Shown here piece after piece: positions 46,180-54,950 of a DNA stretch of 64,000 nt. Positions within the stretch are counted from its first letter, which is position 1; each line of letters starts with the position of its first letter. This DNA comes from Pseudomonadota bacterium. GTDB lineage: Bacteria > Myxococcota_A > Polyangia > Polyangiales > Polyangiaceae. Location of the stretch: the NCBI GenBank assembly GCA_023431345.1, contig JAEYWK010000111.1:62001-126000 (forward strand), read 5' to 3'. The notes under the pieces were generated by a model. It had not been told where the DNA came from. It searched no databases and saw nothing but the letters and a program-made list of their open reading frames with translations. The translations under genes and the position numbers were made by a program.

Positions 46180-48720
46180 TCAGGCGCCCAGGTGATCCAA
46201 GAGGAAAACAGGGCGGCGCTCGGCGCGAGAGCGGGCAAGATCGACGCGGCCGCGCACCGCATACTCGGTGATCTCGTCGCCCGCGAGCAGGGCCTGAGAG
46301 ACGCGCCAGTAGTCGGGCTCGACCTCTACCGTCAGGTGCTCGGGGCTGCGCGCGCGCTGATCGAGCTGAATGTGCGGGTTATCGTCATAGAACGGCTTGA
46401 TGCGGCGCTGCAGATCGGCGGGCGTGAGCTCGAGCTCTCCCGGCTCGGCCAGGTCCGAGATCGTCTCGTAGTCGCCGTACTCGATGGCGCGCAGAATGCC
46501 GAACATCAGGTTGCGGATCAGCGCGGTAAAGCGGCGCGTATCCGTCGTGATATCCGAGCTTTGGGCCTCGCTGGGAGCCTCTTCTTGCACGGCGGGGCGA
46601 TATTGCGGATCGCGCAGGCGCTCCCACTCGTCGAGCAGGCTCGAATCCACGCCCCGGATCAGCGTACCGAGGTGCAAGATGATGTCGTCGACCTGCTCGG
46701 TGCGCGACAGCTCGGGGATCGTCTGATTGAGGGTCTTGTACACCTCGCTCAGGTAGCGAAGCAGGAGCCCCTCCGAGCGCGACAGGCCGTATTCTTTGAT
46801 GTAGCCGCTGAAAGACTGCAGGCTCTCGACCATCTCTCGCGCCACCGATTTGGGCTTGAGCACCTCGCGAGCTACCCAAGGATGATCCTTCGAAAAGGCC
46901 TCGAAGGCGCCGTAGAGGAACTCGGCGTTCGGCTTGGGGTGCTCGATCTTTTCGAGCTCGGCCATGCGCTCGTCGTACTCCACGCCCGCCGCCTTGAGCT
47001 CGGCTACTTTCTCGCCCTTGAGCTTGTCGACCTGCTGCCGCAGCACGACCTCCGGATCCTCACACACCGACTCGACCAACGTGAGCACGTCGAGCGCGTA
47101 GCTCGGGCTCTCGCGATCCAGGCGCTCGACGGCGTCGACCACGAACAAGCCGAGCGCCTGCAGCAGCGAGAAATTTTCTTGTAGCTCGTCGTTGAGGCGG
47201 ATGCCTCCGCCTTCGCTCGCGCGGCGCAGCTCGATCACGCCTGCTTGCCACAGTGAACGCAGCAAGAGAAGCGCTTCTTGCTTGTGCTGCCGCTTGCGCG
47301 CAGGGCTCTCCAAGCTGTCTTTCACCAATTGTTTCATGGCCTTGCAGCCACCTTCGGAGCGCCCCAGCACGGCCAACAGCATACCGTGCGACACCTGAAA
47401 GCGAGAGGTGAGCGGCTCGGGCGCGGACACGACGAGCTTCTCGAACACCGCCTTGTCCCAGTGCACGTAGCCCCACTCGGGTGGCTTTTTGCGTACGAAT
47501 TTCTTGCGACCCTGCGCGGCGGACTTGGCTTCGAGCCGCAGGTTCTCTACCGCGTGCTCGGGCGCGAGCGCCACCACGTACCCTTGCGTGTCGAAGCCCT
47601 TGCGGCCCGCGCGGCCGGCGATCTGATGAAAATCACGGGCGGTCAGGATGCGCACCCTCTCGCCGTCGTACTTGCACAGCTTCGTGAACAGTACGGTGCG
47701 GATGGGCACGTTCACGCCGACGCCGAGCGTGTCCGTGCCGCAGATGATCTTGAGCAAGCCGCGCTGCGCGAGCTTCTCGACCAGCAGCCTGTAGCGCGGG
47801 AGCAGGCCTGCGTGATGCAGCCCGATGCCGTGGCGGATGAGCTTCTGCATGTCCTTACCGTGGGGACTGCGGAAGCTTTCGCCCTTGATCGCCTCGGCGA
47901 GCGCGCGCTTCTCGTCCTTGCTGGCAAAGTCGACCGAGAGCAGGCTTTGCGCGGCTTCGGCGGCGCTGCGCTGCGTGAAGTTGACGACGTAGACAGGGGC
48001 GCGGCCCTGCTCGACGAGCGTTTGCACCGCCTCTTGCAGCAGCTTCTCCTGATATTCGAAGCTGAGCGGGACGGGGCGCTGGGCCGAGCGCACGGTCGTG
48101 ACGTCGGCGCCCGTCTTTTCTTTCAGCAGCTGCTCGAACGCGGACACGTCTCCGAGCGTGGCGCTGAGCAAGATGAAGCGACTACGCAGCAGCGTGAGCA
48201 GCGGTACCTGCCAAGCGACGCCGCGCTCTTTGTCCGAGAAGTAATGAAACTCGTCCATCACCACGTAGTCGACGTCGGCGTCTTGCCCCTCCGCGAGCGC
48301 GATGTTGGCGAGAATTTCGGCCGTGCAGCAGATGACGGGAGCGTCACGGTTGACGGTCGCGTCGCCGGTCATCATGCCGACGTTGTCGGGCCCGAGCTCG
48401 CGGCACAGGTCGAAGAACTTCTCGGAGACGAGCGCCTTGATCGGGCACGTGTAGAAAGATCGCCTCCCCTCCGCGACGGCCTTGAAATGGACCGCGGAGG
48501 CGATCAGCGACTTGCCGGAGCCCGTCGGCGTGTGCACGATGACGTTGTTGTCGGCCATCACCGCCAGCAGCGCCTCCTCTTGGTGCGGATACAGCTCGAT
48601 GCCGAGCTTCTCCGCGTAAGAGAGGAATCCGTTCAAGACGGCGTCCGAGTCGGCGCCCGGCGGAGGGAGACAGGCGGAGAGAGGCGCTTCGGCGGTCATC
48701 GGCGCCGACCGCATTGTCAC
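46180..48720 (-). CDS. Ski2-like DExH helicase, DUF3516 family
   Basis: 846 residues. Helicase motifs: HTPTGSGKSLIA (I), MDEFHYFSD (II, DEFH), LLSATLGD (III), GTDTLGVGVN (V) and QIAGRAGRKG (VI). The C-terminal half (about 400-846) is the helical DUF3516 domain with a long charged coiled coil. It is related to the Ski2/Mtr4 RNA helicase group; the bacterial members are uncharacterised, probably RNA-processing enzymes. It is convergent with the protease gene and 72 bp from the end of the cytochrome gene on the opposite side. Several early ATGs (48720, 48714, 48699) are possible starts. Confidence 0.88.
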   Translation of the reverse strand: MTMRSAPMTAEAPLSACLPPPGADSDAVLNGFLSYAEKLGIELYPHQEEALLAVMADNNVIVHTPTGSGKSLIASAVHFKAVAEGRRSFYTCPIKALVSEKFFDLCRELGPDNVGMMTGDATVNRDAPVICCTAEILANIALAEGQDADVDYVVMDEFHYFSDKERGVAWQVPLLTLLRSRFILLSATLGDVSAFEQLLKEKTGADVTTVRSAQRPVPLSFEYQEKLLQEAVQTLVEQGRAPVYVVNFTQRSAAEAAQSLLSVDFASKDEKRALAEAIKGESFRSPHGKDMQKLIRHGIGLHHAGLLPRYRLLVEKLAQRGLLKIICGTDTLGVGVNVPIRTVLFTKLCKYDGERVRILTARDFHQIAGRAGRKGFDTQGYVVALAPEHAVENLRLEAKSAAQGRKKFVRKKPPEWGYVHWDKAVFEKLVVSAPEPLTSRFQVSHGMLLAVLGRSEGGCKAMKQLVKDSLESPARKRQHKQEALLLLRSLWQAGVIELRRASEGGGIRLNDELQENFSLLQALGLFVVDAVERLDRESPSYALDVLTLVESVCEDPEVVLRQQVDKLKGEKVAELKAAGVEYDERMAELEKIEHPKPNAEFLYGAFEAFSKDHPWVAREVLKPKSVAREMVESLQSFSGYIKEYGLSRSEGLLLRYLSEVYKTLNQTIPELSRTEQVDDIILHLGTLIRGVDSSLLDEWERLRDPQYRPAVQEEAPSEAQSSDITTDTRRFTALIRNLMFGILRAIEYGDYETISDLAEPGELELTPADLQRRIKPFYDDNPHIQLDQRARSPEHLTVEVEPDYWRVSQALLAGDEITEYAVRGRVDLARSRAERRPVFLLDHLGA

Positions 48721-48792
48721 AAGCTTGGGCCGGCGGCTAGAACGCCGGTGACCGTGCCCGTGAACGTGGCGCGCTTCGGGGCGCGGGCGCGC

Positions 48793-49500
48793 TCAAGGAC
48801 ACGGCCCCGAACCGCGCGGCGGGGCGCCTTGCGCCAAGTAGGTCGTCAAGGTCGCGGCGTCACCATCATCGAGTGGGGGAGCGCCGTCTGGCGGCATCTC
48901 ACCGTATTCGATCGCGCCTTGCATGGACAGCGCGTACGCCGTGACCGCGTCATAGCTGGTGAGCGACATCGGAGCGAATTTGCTCGGCGGGTCGCCGTGG
49001 CAAGTCAGGCAGCGGGCCGCCAAGATCGCGGCGATGTGGCAGGGCAGCCCGGGCGGCTCTGGCTCGCCCTCTTCGCCTGCGCTGCCGCCGGCTCCGCCTT
49101 CGCCGCCTGCCCCGCCTTCAGCCCGCTCAGAGACCGGCTCGCCGCCCCACGAGCTTTGGCCCGCGCTCACCGAGCCTGCCGCACCGCCGTGTCCGTCGCC
49201 GCCCACGCCCCCGGAGTGCTCCGCAGCGTCGCCCGCGGTAGAGACGGCGCCGGCGCTGCCTCCTTCGGCAGCCGTGACTCCACCGGCGCCGCCGAGTGAG
49301 TCGGACCCGCCGTTCGGTGACTCGAGAGCGCCGCCAGCGCCTCCCGCGCCGCCCTCGACCGTTCCTCGACCTGCCGCGCTGCCGCCAGCGGCTGCTGCGG
49401 CGGATCCCTCGCCGGCAGCACCACCGACGCTCGCGCCGTCATCGTCGGCGCACGAGAAGGCAAGCAGCAGCGCTAGGCTGAACGCAAAGCTACGGATCAT
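48793..49500 (-). CDS. Single-haem cytochrome c-like lipoprotein (operon gene 5)
   Basis: 235 residues from ATG at 49498-49500. Lipobox LAFSC at about residue 17 is followed by a Gly/Ala/Ser/Glu spacer of about 130 residues (GGAGGAGG-type units). The C-terminal 85 residues hold one haem-c motif CLTCH with a downstream Met (FAPMSL, or GEMPPDGAPPL) as possible axial ligand. The GEMPPDGAPP segment and LTTYLAQGAPP are typical of cytochrome c domains in planctomycete-type and myxobacterial surface proteins. It overlaps the preceding gene by 11 bp and is the last gene of the five-gene exported operon. Confidence 0.82.
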   Translation of the reverse strand: MIRSFAFSLALLLAFSCADDDGASVGGAAGEGSAAAAAGGSAAGRGTVEGGAGGAGGALESPNGGSDSLGGAGGVTAAEGGSAGAVSTAGDAAEHSGGVGGDGHGGAAGSVSAGQSSWGGEPVSERAEGGAGGEGGAGGSAGEEGEPEPPGLPCHIAAILAARCLTCHGDPPSKFAPMSLTSYDAVTAYALSMQGAIEYGEMPPDGAPPLDDGDAATLTTYLAQGAPPRGSGPCP

Positions 49501-50239
49501 GACCGGGGCACCTGGAAGTGATGGGGTTGACGCGCGCGGGAATGGCGCGAAGAAAGGCGACCACGTCGAGCAAGGCTTGGCGAGAGAGCCCGGAATAGAT
49601 GGGCATCGAAGCGCACAGCAGCTCTCCTTGCGGATTGATCCCGCCCGCGATGGCGCGGCTAATTTCGCCGTCGGTCCAGCTGCCGATGCCGGTGGCTTCG
49701 TCAGGCGTGATGTTGGGATAGAAACCCTGCCCGGACAGCTCGCTGCCGTGACACTGGTAGCAATTGTTCGAGACGACCAGCTTGTGGCCACGCGCGGGGT
49801 CGCCCGGCAACAGCGGCGCTCCCGCGGCTCCTGCGCTGCCGTGGTCAGGGGAGCCCGCTGCGCCGCCCTGCCCGTCATCGGAGCCGCCGGCCGCGCCGGG
49901 TTCGCCGCCGGAAGCCGCGCCGCCTTCGCTCGCCTGACCGGCAGCTCCGCCGGCTGCTTCGGCGCCGCCCGCGGAGCTGCCGCCGCCTTCGTGCCCAGCC
50001 GCGCCGGCTTCGCCGACGCCCGCGCCGCCATCGGCGCCGGGCGCTGGGCTTCGCCCACCTTCACCCGCGCTCGGCGCGGCTGGAGCCGGTTGCTCTCCAG
50101 CGCCGCCGCTGCTCGCGCGCGAGCCGTTCGACACCAAGTCGTCACGGCGACCTTCATCGCGGTCGCCGTAAACGATGGCGGTGCAGCCGGCCGCGAGGCA
50201 ACCGGCTAGCACCAACACGGGAGAGAGCAGCTTGCTCAC
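49490..50239 (-). CDS. Single-haem cytochrome c lipoprotein (operon gene 4)
   Basis: 249 residues from GTG, overlapping the stop of the FG-GAP protein gene (GTGA). Lipobox LAAGC (Cys19), a Gly/Ala/Glu spacer of about 115 residues, then a class I cytochrome c domain: NNCYQCH, FYPNITPDEATGIGSWTD, SMPIYSGLSRQALLDVVAFLR and a C-terminal CPGH. The Met in ASMPIY is the likely axial ligand. It is a clear paralogue of the protein at 58663-59331. Role: extracytoplasmic electron transfer, probably at the outer surface. Confidence 0.85.
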   Translation of the reverse strand: MSKLLSPVLVLAGCLAAGCTAIVYGDRDEGRRDDLVSNGSRASSGGAGEQPAPAAPSAGEGGRSPAPGADGGAGVGEAGAAGHEGGGSSAGGAEAAGGAAGQASEGGAASGGEPGAAGGSDDGQGGAAGSPDHGSAGAAGAPLLPGDPARGHKLVVSNNCYQCHGSELSGQGFYPNITPDEATGIGSWTDGEISRAIAGGINPQGELLCASMPIYSGLSRQALLDVVAFLRAIPARVNPITSRCPGHDP

Positions 50240-52413
50240 GCTTGGCGGCGCCGCAGGCCCCGCGCGAGGAACAACGCGCCCAGCGCCAGCAGCCCAGCGC
50301 CGCGACTCGAACCACCCGCGGTCGAGGCGACGCTGCAGCCGCCGTCGTCGTCTCCGCCTGCGCGGGGGGGCTTCGGCGGCTTGCCGCCTTCTCCGCCTGC
50401 GCCGCCTTCGCGCGCCGGCTCACCACCATCGCTGGGAGCGGTCGGCTTACCACCGCTGCCGCTCGTGGCGCCCGTCGACGTCCCGGACGTCGGCTCGGGC
50501 TCCGTACCGGGCTTGCCGCCGGAGGGCTCGGGCTCGGGCTCGGTGCTGGGCATGCCCGCCTCACCCGTCGGAGCTCCGGCCTCGCCCGCCGCGGCTCCAG
50601 CGCCCGCTTCGCCGCCAGCGCCCGCTTCGCCGCCAGCGCCGCCAGCGCCGCCTTCACCGCCACCGGGATCGGGCGCGGGGCGCGGCACTACGAACACCGC
50701 TACCGGCGTCGCAAAGCCCTTGTTGCCGACCCGATCCGTGGCCTGGGGCGTCAGCGTCAACGTCGTGTAGGCGGCCTGCGCGGGGATTTCCGCTCGAAAC
50801 AGGTCCCCGCCGATGAACTTGGCCTTCACCTTGCCGCTGACTTTGCTGCCGAGGTAGACGACCGACACGTCCTTCACCATCTCACCGGTCTCACTCGTGA
50901 CCGCGTCGGTGACGGCCAGGTGCATCACGATTTTTTCGCCGGAGTAGGCGACAGGGGTCTGCACCTTGCGAAACCGTGGGGGCCGGGTGTCTTTTGCGGA
51001 CGGGGCGATGCCACGGTAGAGCCGGTCGACGTAAGAGCCGTTGCCCTCACCCTGCCCGGTGAACACGTCGAAGATGCCGTCGCCGTCGAAGTCGGCCGCC
51101 TCGATGCCGAGGGTGTTGTCGCGAACCGCGGGGAAGCCGTCCGGCTCGGCGTTGAACTTGCCGGTCCCGTCGGCGATCAGGAGCTTCTCGCGCTGACCGG
51201 TCAAGCTCGCCACGAGCAGGTCGTAGTGACCGTCGTTGTTCACGTCCACGCACTTCACGGCGTTGTCGTCGGAGCCGGTCTCACCGAAGATGCGAGCGCG
51301 TGTTTCGTCTTTGAAGACGCCGCTACCGTCGTTGACCAAGACCTGTGTGTAGTTACTGCTGCCTCCGACAGGCCGGAGTCCGGCGTTGTCGAGCAGCAGG
51401 TCGAGATCGCCATCGTTGTCGAAGTCGCAAACCTCTTGGTTGTAGACGTACGGACCGCGCTTCATCGGGTAATTCGAGATGGTCAGCGGCTGTCCTCCGT
51501 CGGGGTCGCTCACCTGATGGACCTTGCCGTTACCATCGGTGAAGTGCGCCGTGCCGTCGTTGATCAAGATGCGGCTGATGCCGTTGCGCATGTTGACCAA
51601 GATATCGAGGTCGAAGTCGCCGTCGATGTCGGCGAAGTCCACGTCGATGGCGCGCGTGCCCCAATACGGCGACCCCATGCTGCTCGAGAACGGGATGCGC
51701 GGGGGGAAGCGGTCCGTCGGGCTCCAGAACTCCGGATCTTCTTGCACTGCGACGGGCGTGAACTTGCCCGTTCCGTCGTTGAGGTAGAGCGTGAGAAACA
51801 CCGGCGTCCGATCCTGAGCGGTGGCCCAATCGGTCGTGACCAAGTCCACGTCGCCATCGCCGTCGAGATCACCGAGGTGAAAGCCGGGGGTGTTGGATTT
51901 GAGGCCCGGCGGCAGGAGGTCTGCCGCCCGGTCTTCGAAGACGCCCGGCGACACCTGGACCCACAGTTTGTCGAAGTCGATGCCGTAGCCGCCGGGCTGA
52001 TACATGTCCAAATCGCCGTCACCGTCGATGTCGGCGATGCCGACCTGGCGCAGCCGAGAGCGCGCGCCACCGAACATCGAGTCGGTCACGTCGGTGAAGT
52101 TGCCCTGCCCATCGTTCAAGTACACGACGGACGGCTCGAGGCCCGTCACGCCGTTGGTGGCGTCCGGCGTGTAGTAGTTGCCGCCGTTGGCCAAGATGAT
52201 GTCGAGGAAGCCGTCGCCGTTGATGTCCGAGCTGGTCGCCCAGCTCGTGTAGCAGCCGACCTTGGTGTCCGCGCACGCCTGGGCGGGCAGCTTGGTCGTG
52301 GTGACGTCCTCGAAGTAGGGCGCCGCCAGCGCGCCCTTGGACGCCAAAAACCCGACCGAAAGAGCGAGGGCTCCGTGCACTGTCCTACGAAGCAAAGATT
52401 TCTTTTCAACCAT
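50236..52413 (-). CDS. FG-GAP/VCBS beta-propeller protein with MYXO-CTERM-like tail (operon gene 3)
   Basis: 725 residues from ATG at 52411-52413 with GGAAGG nine bases upstream. Signal peptide, then about 430 residues with seven Asp-rich calcium loops of the DxDGDGxxD kind (for example DINGDGFLDIIL, DIDGDGDLDMY, DLDGDGDVDLV, DFDNDGDLDLLL, DFDGDGIFDVF), enough for a seven-bladed integrin-like propeller. A beta-sandwich-like region (about 480-590) follows, then a Gly/Ala/Pro/Glu spacer and the tail CSVASTAGG, a hydrophobic helix and RGLRRRQA, a MYXO-CTERM-like signal. Probably a calcium-dependent surface adhesion or scaffold protein. Confidence 0.87.
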   Translation of the reverse strand: MVEKKSLLRRTVHGALALSVGFLASKGALAAPYFEDVTTTKLPAQACADTKVGCYTSWATSSDINGDGFLDIILANGGNYYTPDATNGVTGLEPSVVYLNDGQGNFTDVTDSMFGGARSRLRQVGIADIDGDGDLDMYQPGGYGIDFDKLWVQVSPGVFEDRAADLLPPGLKSNTPGFHLGDLDGDGDVDLVTTDWATAQDRTPVFLTLYLNDGTGKFTPVAVQEDPEFWSPTDRFPPRIPFSSSMGSPYWGTRAIDVDFADIDGDFDLDILVNMRNGISRILINDGTAHFTDGNGKVHQVSDPDGGQPLTISNYPMKRGPYVYNQEVCDFDNDGDLDLLLDNAGLRPVGGSSNYTQVLVNDGSGVFKDETRARIFGETGSDDNAVKCVDVNNDGHYDLLVASLTGQREKLLIADGTGKFNAEPDGFPAVRDNTLGIEAADFDGDGIFDVFTGQGEGNGSYVDRLYRGIAPSAKDTRPPRFRKVQTPVAYSGEKIVMHLAVTDAVTSETGEMVKDVSVVYLGSKVSGKVKAKFIGGDLFRAEIPAQAAYTTLTLTPQATDRVGNKGFATPVAVFVVPRPAPDPGGGEGGAGGAGGEAGAGGEAGAGAAAGEAGAPTGEAGMPSTEPEPEPSGGKPGTEPEPTSGTSTGATSGSGGKPTAPSDGGEPAREGGAGGEGGKPPKPPRAGGDDDGGCSVASTAGGSSRGAGLLALGALFLARGLRRRQA

Positions 52414-52451
52414 GACTTTCGACCTTCCAGAAGAAACCGAGGCTTCGGTGC

Positions 52452-54950
52452 TCACGGCACGCTCGCGGCGTTGACGGTGAGCGGCTCGGAGCCGTTGCAG
52501 GTGACGCTCAGCCCATCGGGCAACGTGACCGCCTCGAGCGCGGTGCACAGATGCTCGTACTGAGCGACGGCAGGGGTGAGCAACGGAACGTCGCTGCTGT
52601 CCGGGGGCGCGATACCGACCGTGAGCGCTTGCGGGCTCGCGATCATGACGCCGCAGGCGCGCCGTACGGCCACGTCGGCATCGGGCAGCGTGCTGGCGTC
52701 AGCGTCGAGGCTGGCACCCAGGATGGCCTCCAGGGCTGCCTGCTCCGCCTCGCTGATCACGGTCGTGCCGAAGATGCGATCTTTGAGCACGTCCACCACG
52801 TCGCGGACGGTCGCCGCACCGGGCGTCTTCACCCGCCGCACGAGCACGTCGATAACGTCTTGAGCGAGGTGATTCGGCACCAGCTTGTCGCAGCGCCCGA
52901 AGCGATCTTCCCAGCCCATGCGGGCCTGGAAGTCGAAGCCGCGGAAGCCGACCTCGGTGTTCTTGGTGAAATACCCGGTTTCTTGCTGGAACTGCTTCTC
53001 GAAGGTACCGCTGTTGATGCCGTTCACGGTCACCGCGTTCTCGCCGTAGCCCGACACGGTCGGGAACATCGAGCCGTGCGATGACAGACGCCAGCCCAGC
53101 GAAGCGTATGCGCTGCGCGCCGCGGTGCGGCCGCCGAGCATGACCGCTCCGTCAGCGACGTTGTTACCACGCTTGATCTCGCTCTCCTCGGCCGTCACCC
53201 AAGGATCGAAGATCCGCGGTAGCGAGTAGGGGTTCTCCCAGCAGCCGGAGTCAGGGGCAGCCAAGTTCACGAACGGACTCGCGAAGATTTCTTCCAGCAG
53301 GGCCCGGTTCGAGTAGCCCGACGCGATGAAGGTGTCGGTCAGGTGCTGCAGCATGTCGCGCGCAGCGGCGTTGCGCGGGTAGTAGGTCTGGATGGTCAGG
53401 CCCGTGCCGGTGATCTCCTTCCACACCTTCTCGACGATGTTCATCGAGGTGAGGTAAGCAAAAGCCTTGTCGGGGTCCGCCACCTCCAGCGTGCTCGGGT
53501 CGGCGCCCAAGCCTTCACGCTTGAGCTTCGCGAAGCCTGCCTGCAGCGAGGCCTGCATTTCCCACATCGAGCTGCGCAGCCCGGTGATGTTGCCGAACTT
53601 GGTGTCGATGCCGGCGAGATCGAGCGGGATCTTGTCGTGAGCGGTGAAAATGCCGCAGCTGGCGGCCCAGTTCCAAGGTCGGGCGTTGCGCGTGGCTTGG
53701 TAGGTCGACTCGCACATCCAATCGATGGGCCCCTGACTGCTGGCGGTGCGACAGCGACGGTAGCCGTCGGGGCAAGAATCCGGCTGGAGCGAGCCGTCGG
53801 CGACAGCGGCGTTGTAGTTGTTGCTCCCGACGGCCTCGACCGCGCAGTTCGAGAAGAAGCGCGCGTACTTCAAGGCGCCGTGCATGCGATCGATCGGCTC
53901 GCCCACCTCGTCCGCAGGAACGCCCGTGGAGTAGCCGAACAGCGCCTTCTCGAGCAGCGCGGGGATCGGATAATGCCGGTTGGTCTTGTCGTCGGGCGTC
54001 TGCGTGACCGAGAACTCACTATTATGACACTGCAAGCACACGGTGTCGCGGTTCAGGTAGACAGCGTCGAACCAGGCGCCGAAGTCGCGGCGGCGGCCCA
54101 CTTCCGACTCGATTTCGACGCCGTTCGCGCCCGCGTAGGTCTTGGCGAGCATGCTGAACAGGTTGGCTTGGTAGACCGGCGACAGGTCGTCGAGCAGCAG
54201 CGAGCCCGCCACGATGTCGCCCATCGTCGGCGGCTGGCCGCCGTCTCCAGGGCCGGTGGCGGGGTTATCTCGCACGAATTTGGCGACGTCCGCCGCGTCG
54301 TCGAGCCGAACCCGCAGGCCGTAGCACGCCGCGTTGTTGTACTCGTCGAAGCGCTGCACGCGCAGGAAATCGCGATAGAGCTCCTCCCAGTTCGAGAGGT
54401 AGTCCGGGCTCTCGAACAGCGCCTGCATCATCACTTTGCGCGAGCGGCGCAGCGGCGCACCCGGAAAGGCGGCAAGCTCGGCCGGGTCCACGCCGTCCAT
54501 CGCGTCGATCTCGGCGATCAGGTCCGTGTACATGTTGACCTCGGCCTGGCTGTAGGCGCGGCGCCCGAGCACGCCCTGGATGGCGCGGCGTACGAACGCT
54601 TGATCACTGCCTTGGCACTCGTAGTACGCCTGCGGCAGCGGCTCCTCGCCGCCCTCGCCACCGGCGCCGGCGTCGGTCATCGGCGGCGTGCCAGCCGTGC
54701 CGCTGGTGCCACCGGTGCCACTGGTGCCGCCCATCGCTGCGGGAGCACCGGCATCTCCGACAGAGGCAGGAGCTCCCGCCTCCGACATCGACGGTTCACC
54801 GGCCTGTGAGCTCGAGCCCGCGCTCGCGGCTGGCTCGCCCGCTTCGCCGCCCGAACCTTGCGGTTGGCCCGGCTTCTTTTCGTCGTCGCCGCAGCCAGCC
54901 AGCAGACCGCCGAGCGCGATGAGTGTGAGCAAAGAGAAAGACGTCTTCAT
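52452..54950 (-). CDS. Large haem-c lipoprotein of the DUF1549/DUF1592-like type (operon gene 2)
   Basis: 832 residues. Lipobox LLAGC (Cys20), a Gly/Ala/Ser/Glu/Pro spacer to about 105, then a long alpha-helical region. One haem motif CLQCH lies near 312-316 in TVCLQCHNSEF. Segments such as FVRRAIQGVLGRRAYSQAEV and LFESPDYLSNWEELYRDFLR resemble the DUF1549/1588/1592 group of large proteins that often pair with DUF1501/DUF1552 proteins in planctomycetes and myxobacteria; the exact Pfam label is not certain. Additional Cys residues probably form disulfides. Its start overlaps the DUF1501 stop (ATGA). Function of the pair is unknown. Confidence 0.75.
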   Translation of the reverse strand: MKTSFSLLTLIALGGLLAGCGDDEKKPGQPQGSGGEAGEPAASAGSSSQAGEPSMSEAGAPASVGDAGAPAAMGGTSGTGGTSGTAGTPPMTDAGAGGEGGEEPLPQAYYECQGSDQAFVRRAIQGVLGRRAYSQAEVNMYTDLIAEIDAMDGVDPAELAAFPGAPLRRSRKVMMQALFESPDYLSNWEELYRDFLRVQRFDEYNNAACYGLRVRLDDAADVAKFVRDNPATGPGDGGQPPTMGDIVAGSLLLDDLSPVYQANLFSMLAKTYAGANGVEIESEVGRRRDFGAWFDAVYLNRDTVCLQCHNSEFSVTQTPDDKTNRHYPIPALLEKALFGYSTGVPADEVGEPIDRMHGALKYARFFSNCAVEAVGSNNYNAAVADGSLQPDSCPDGYRRCRTASSQGPIDWMCESTYQATRNARPWNWAASCGIFTAHDKIPLDLAGIDTKFGNITGLRSSMWEMQASLQAGFAKLKREGLGADPSTLEVADPDKAFAYLTSMNIVEKVWKEITGTGLTIQTYYPRNAAARDMLQHLTDTFIASGYSNRALLEEIFASPFVNLAAPDSGCWENPYSLPRIFDPWVTAEESEIKRGNNVADGAVMLGGRTAARSAYASLGWRLSSHGSMFPTVSGYGENAVTVNGINSGTFEKQFQQETGYFTKNTEVGFRGFDFQARMGWEDRFGRCDKLVPNHLAQDVIDVLVRRVKTPGAATVRDVVDVLKDRIFGTTVISEAEQAALEAILGASLDADASTLPDADVAVRRACGVMIASPQALTVGIAPPDSSDVPLLTPAVAQYEHLCTALEAVTLPDGLSVTCNGSEPLTVNAASVP

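Noticed and set aside
50242..52563. A 773-codon + strand open frame
   Set aside because: It is the antisense of the FG-GAP gene; the minus strand shows the signal peptide, Asp-rich repeats and C-terminal tail.
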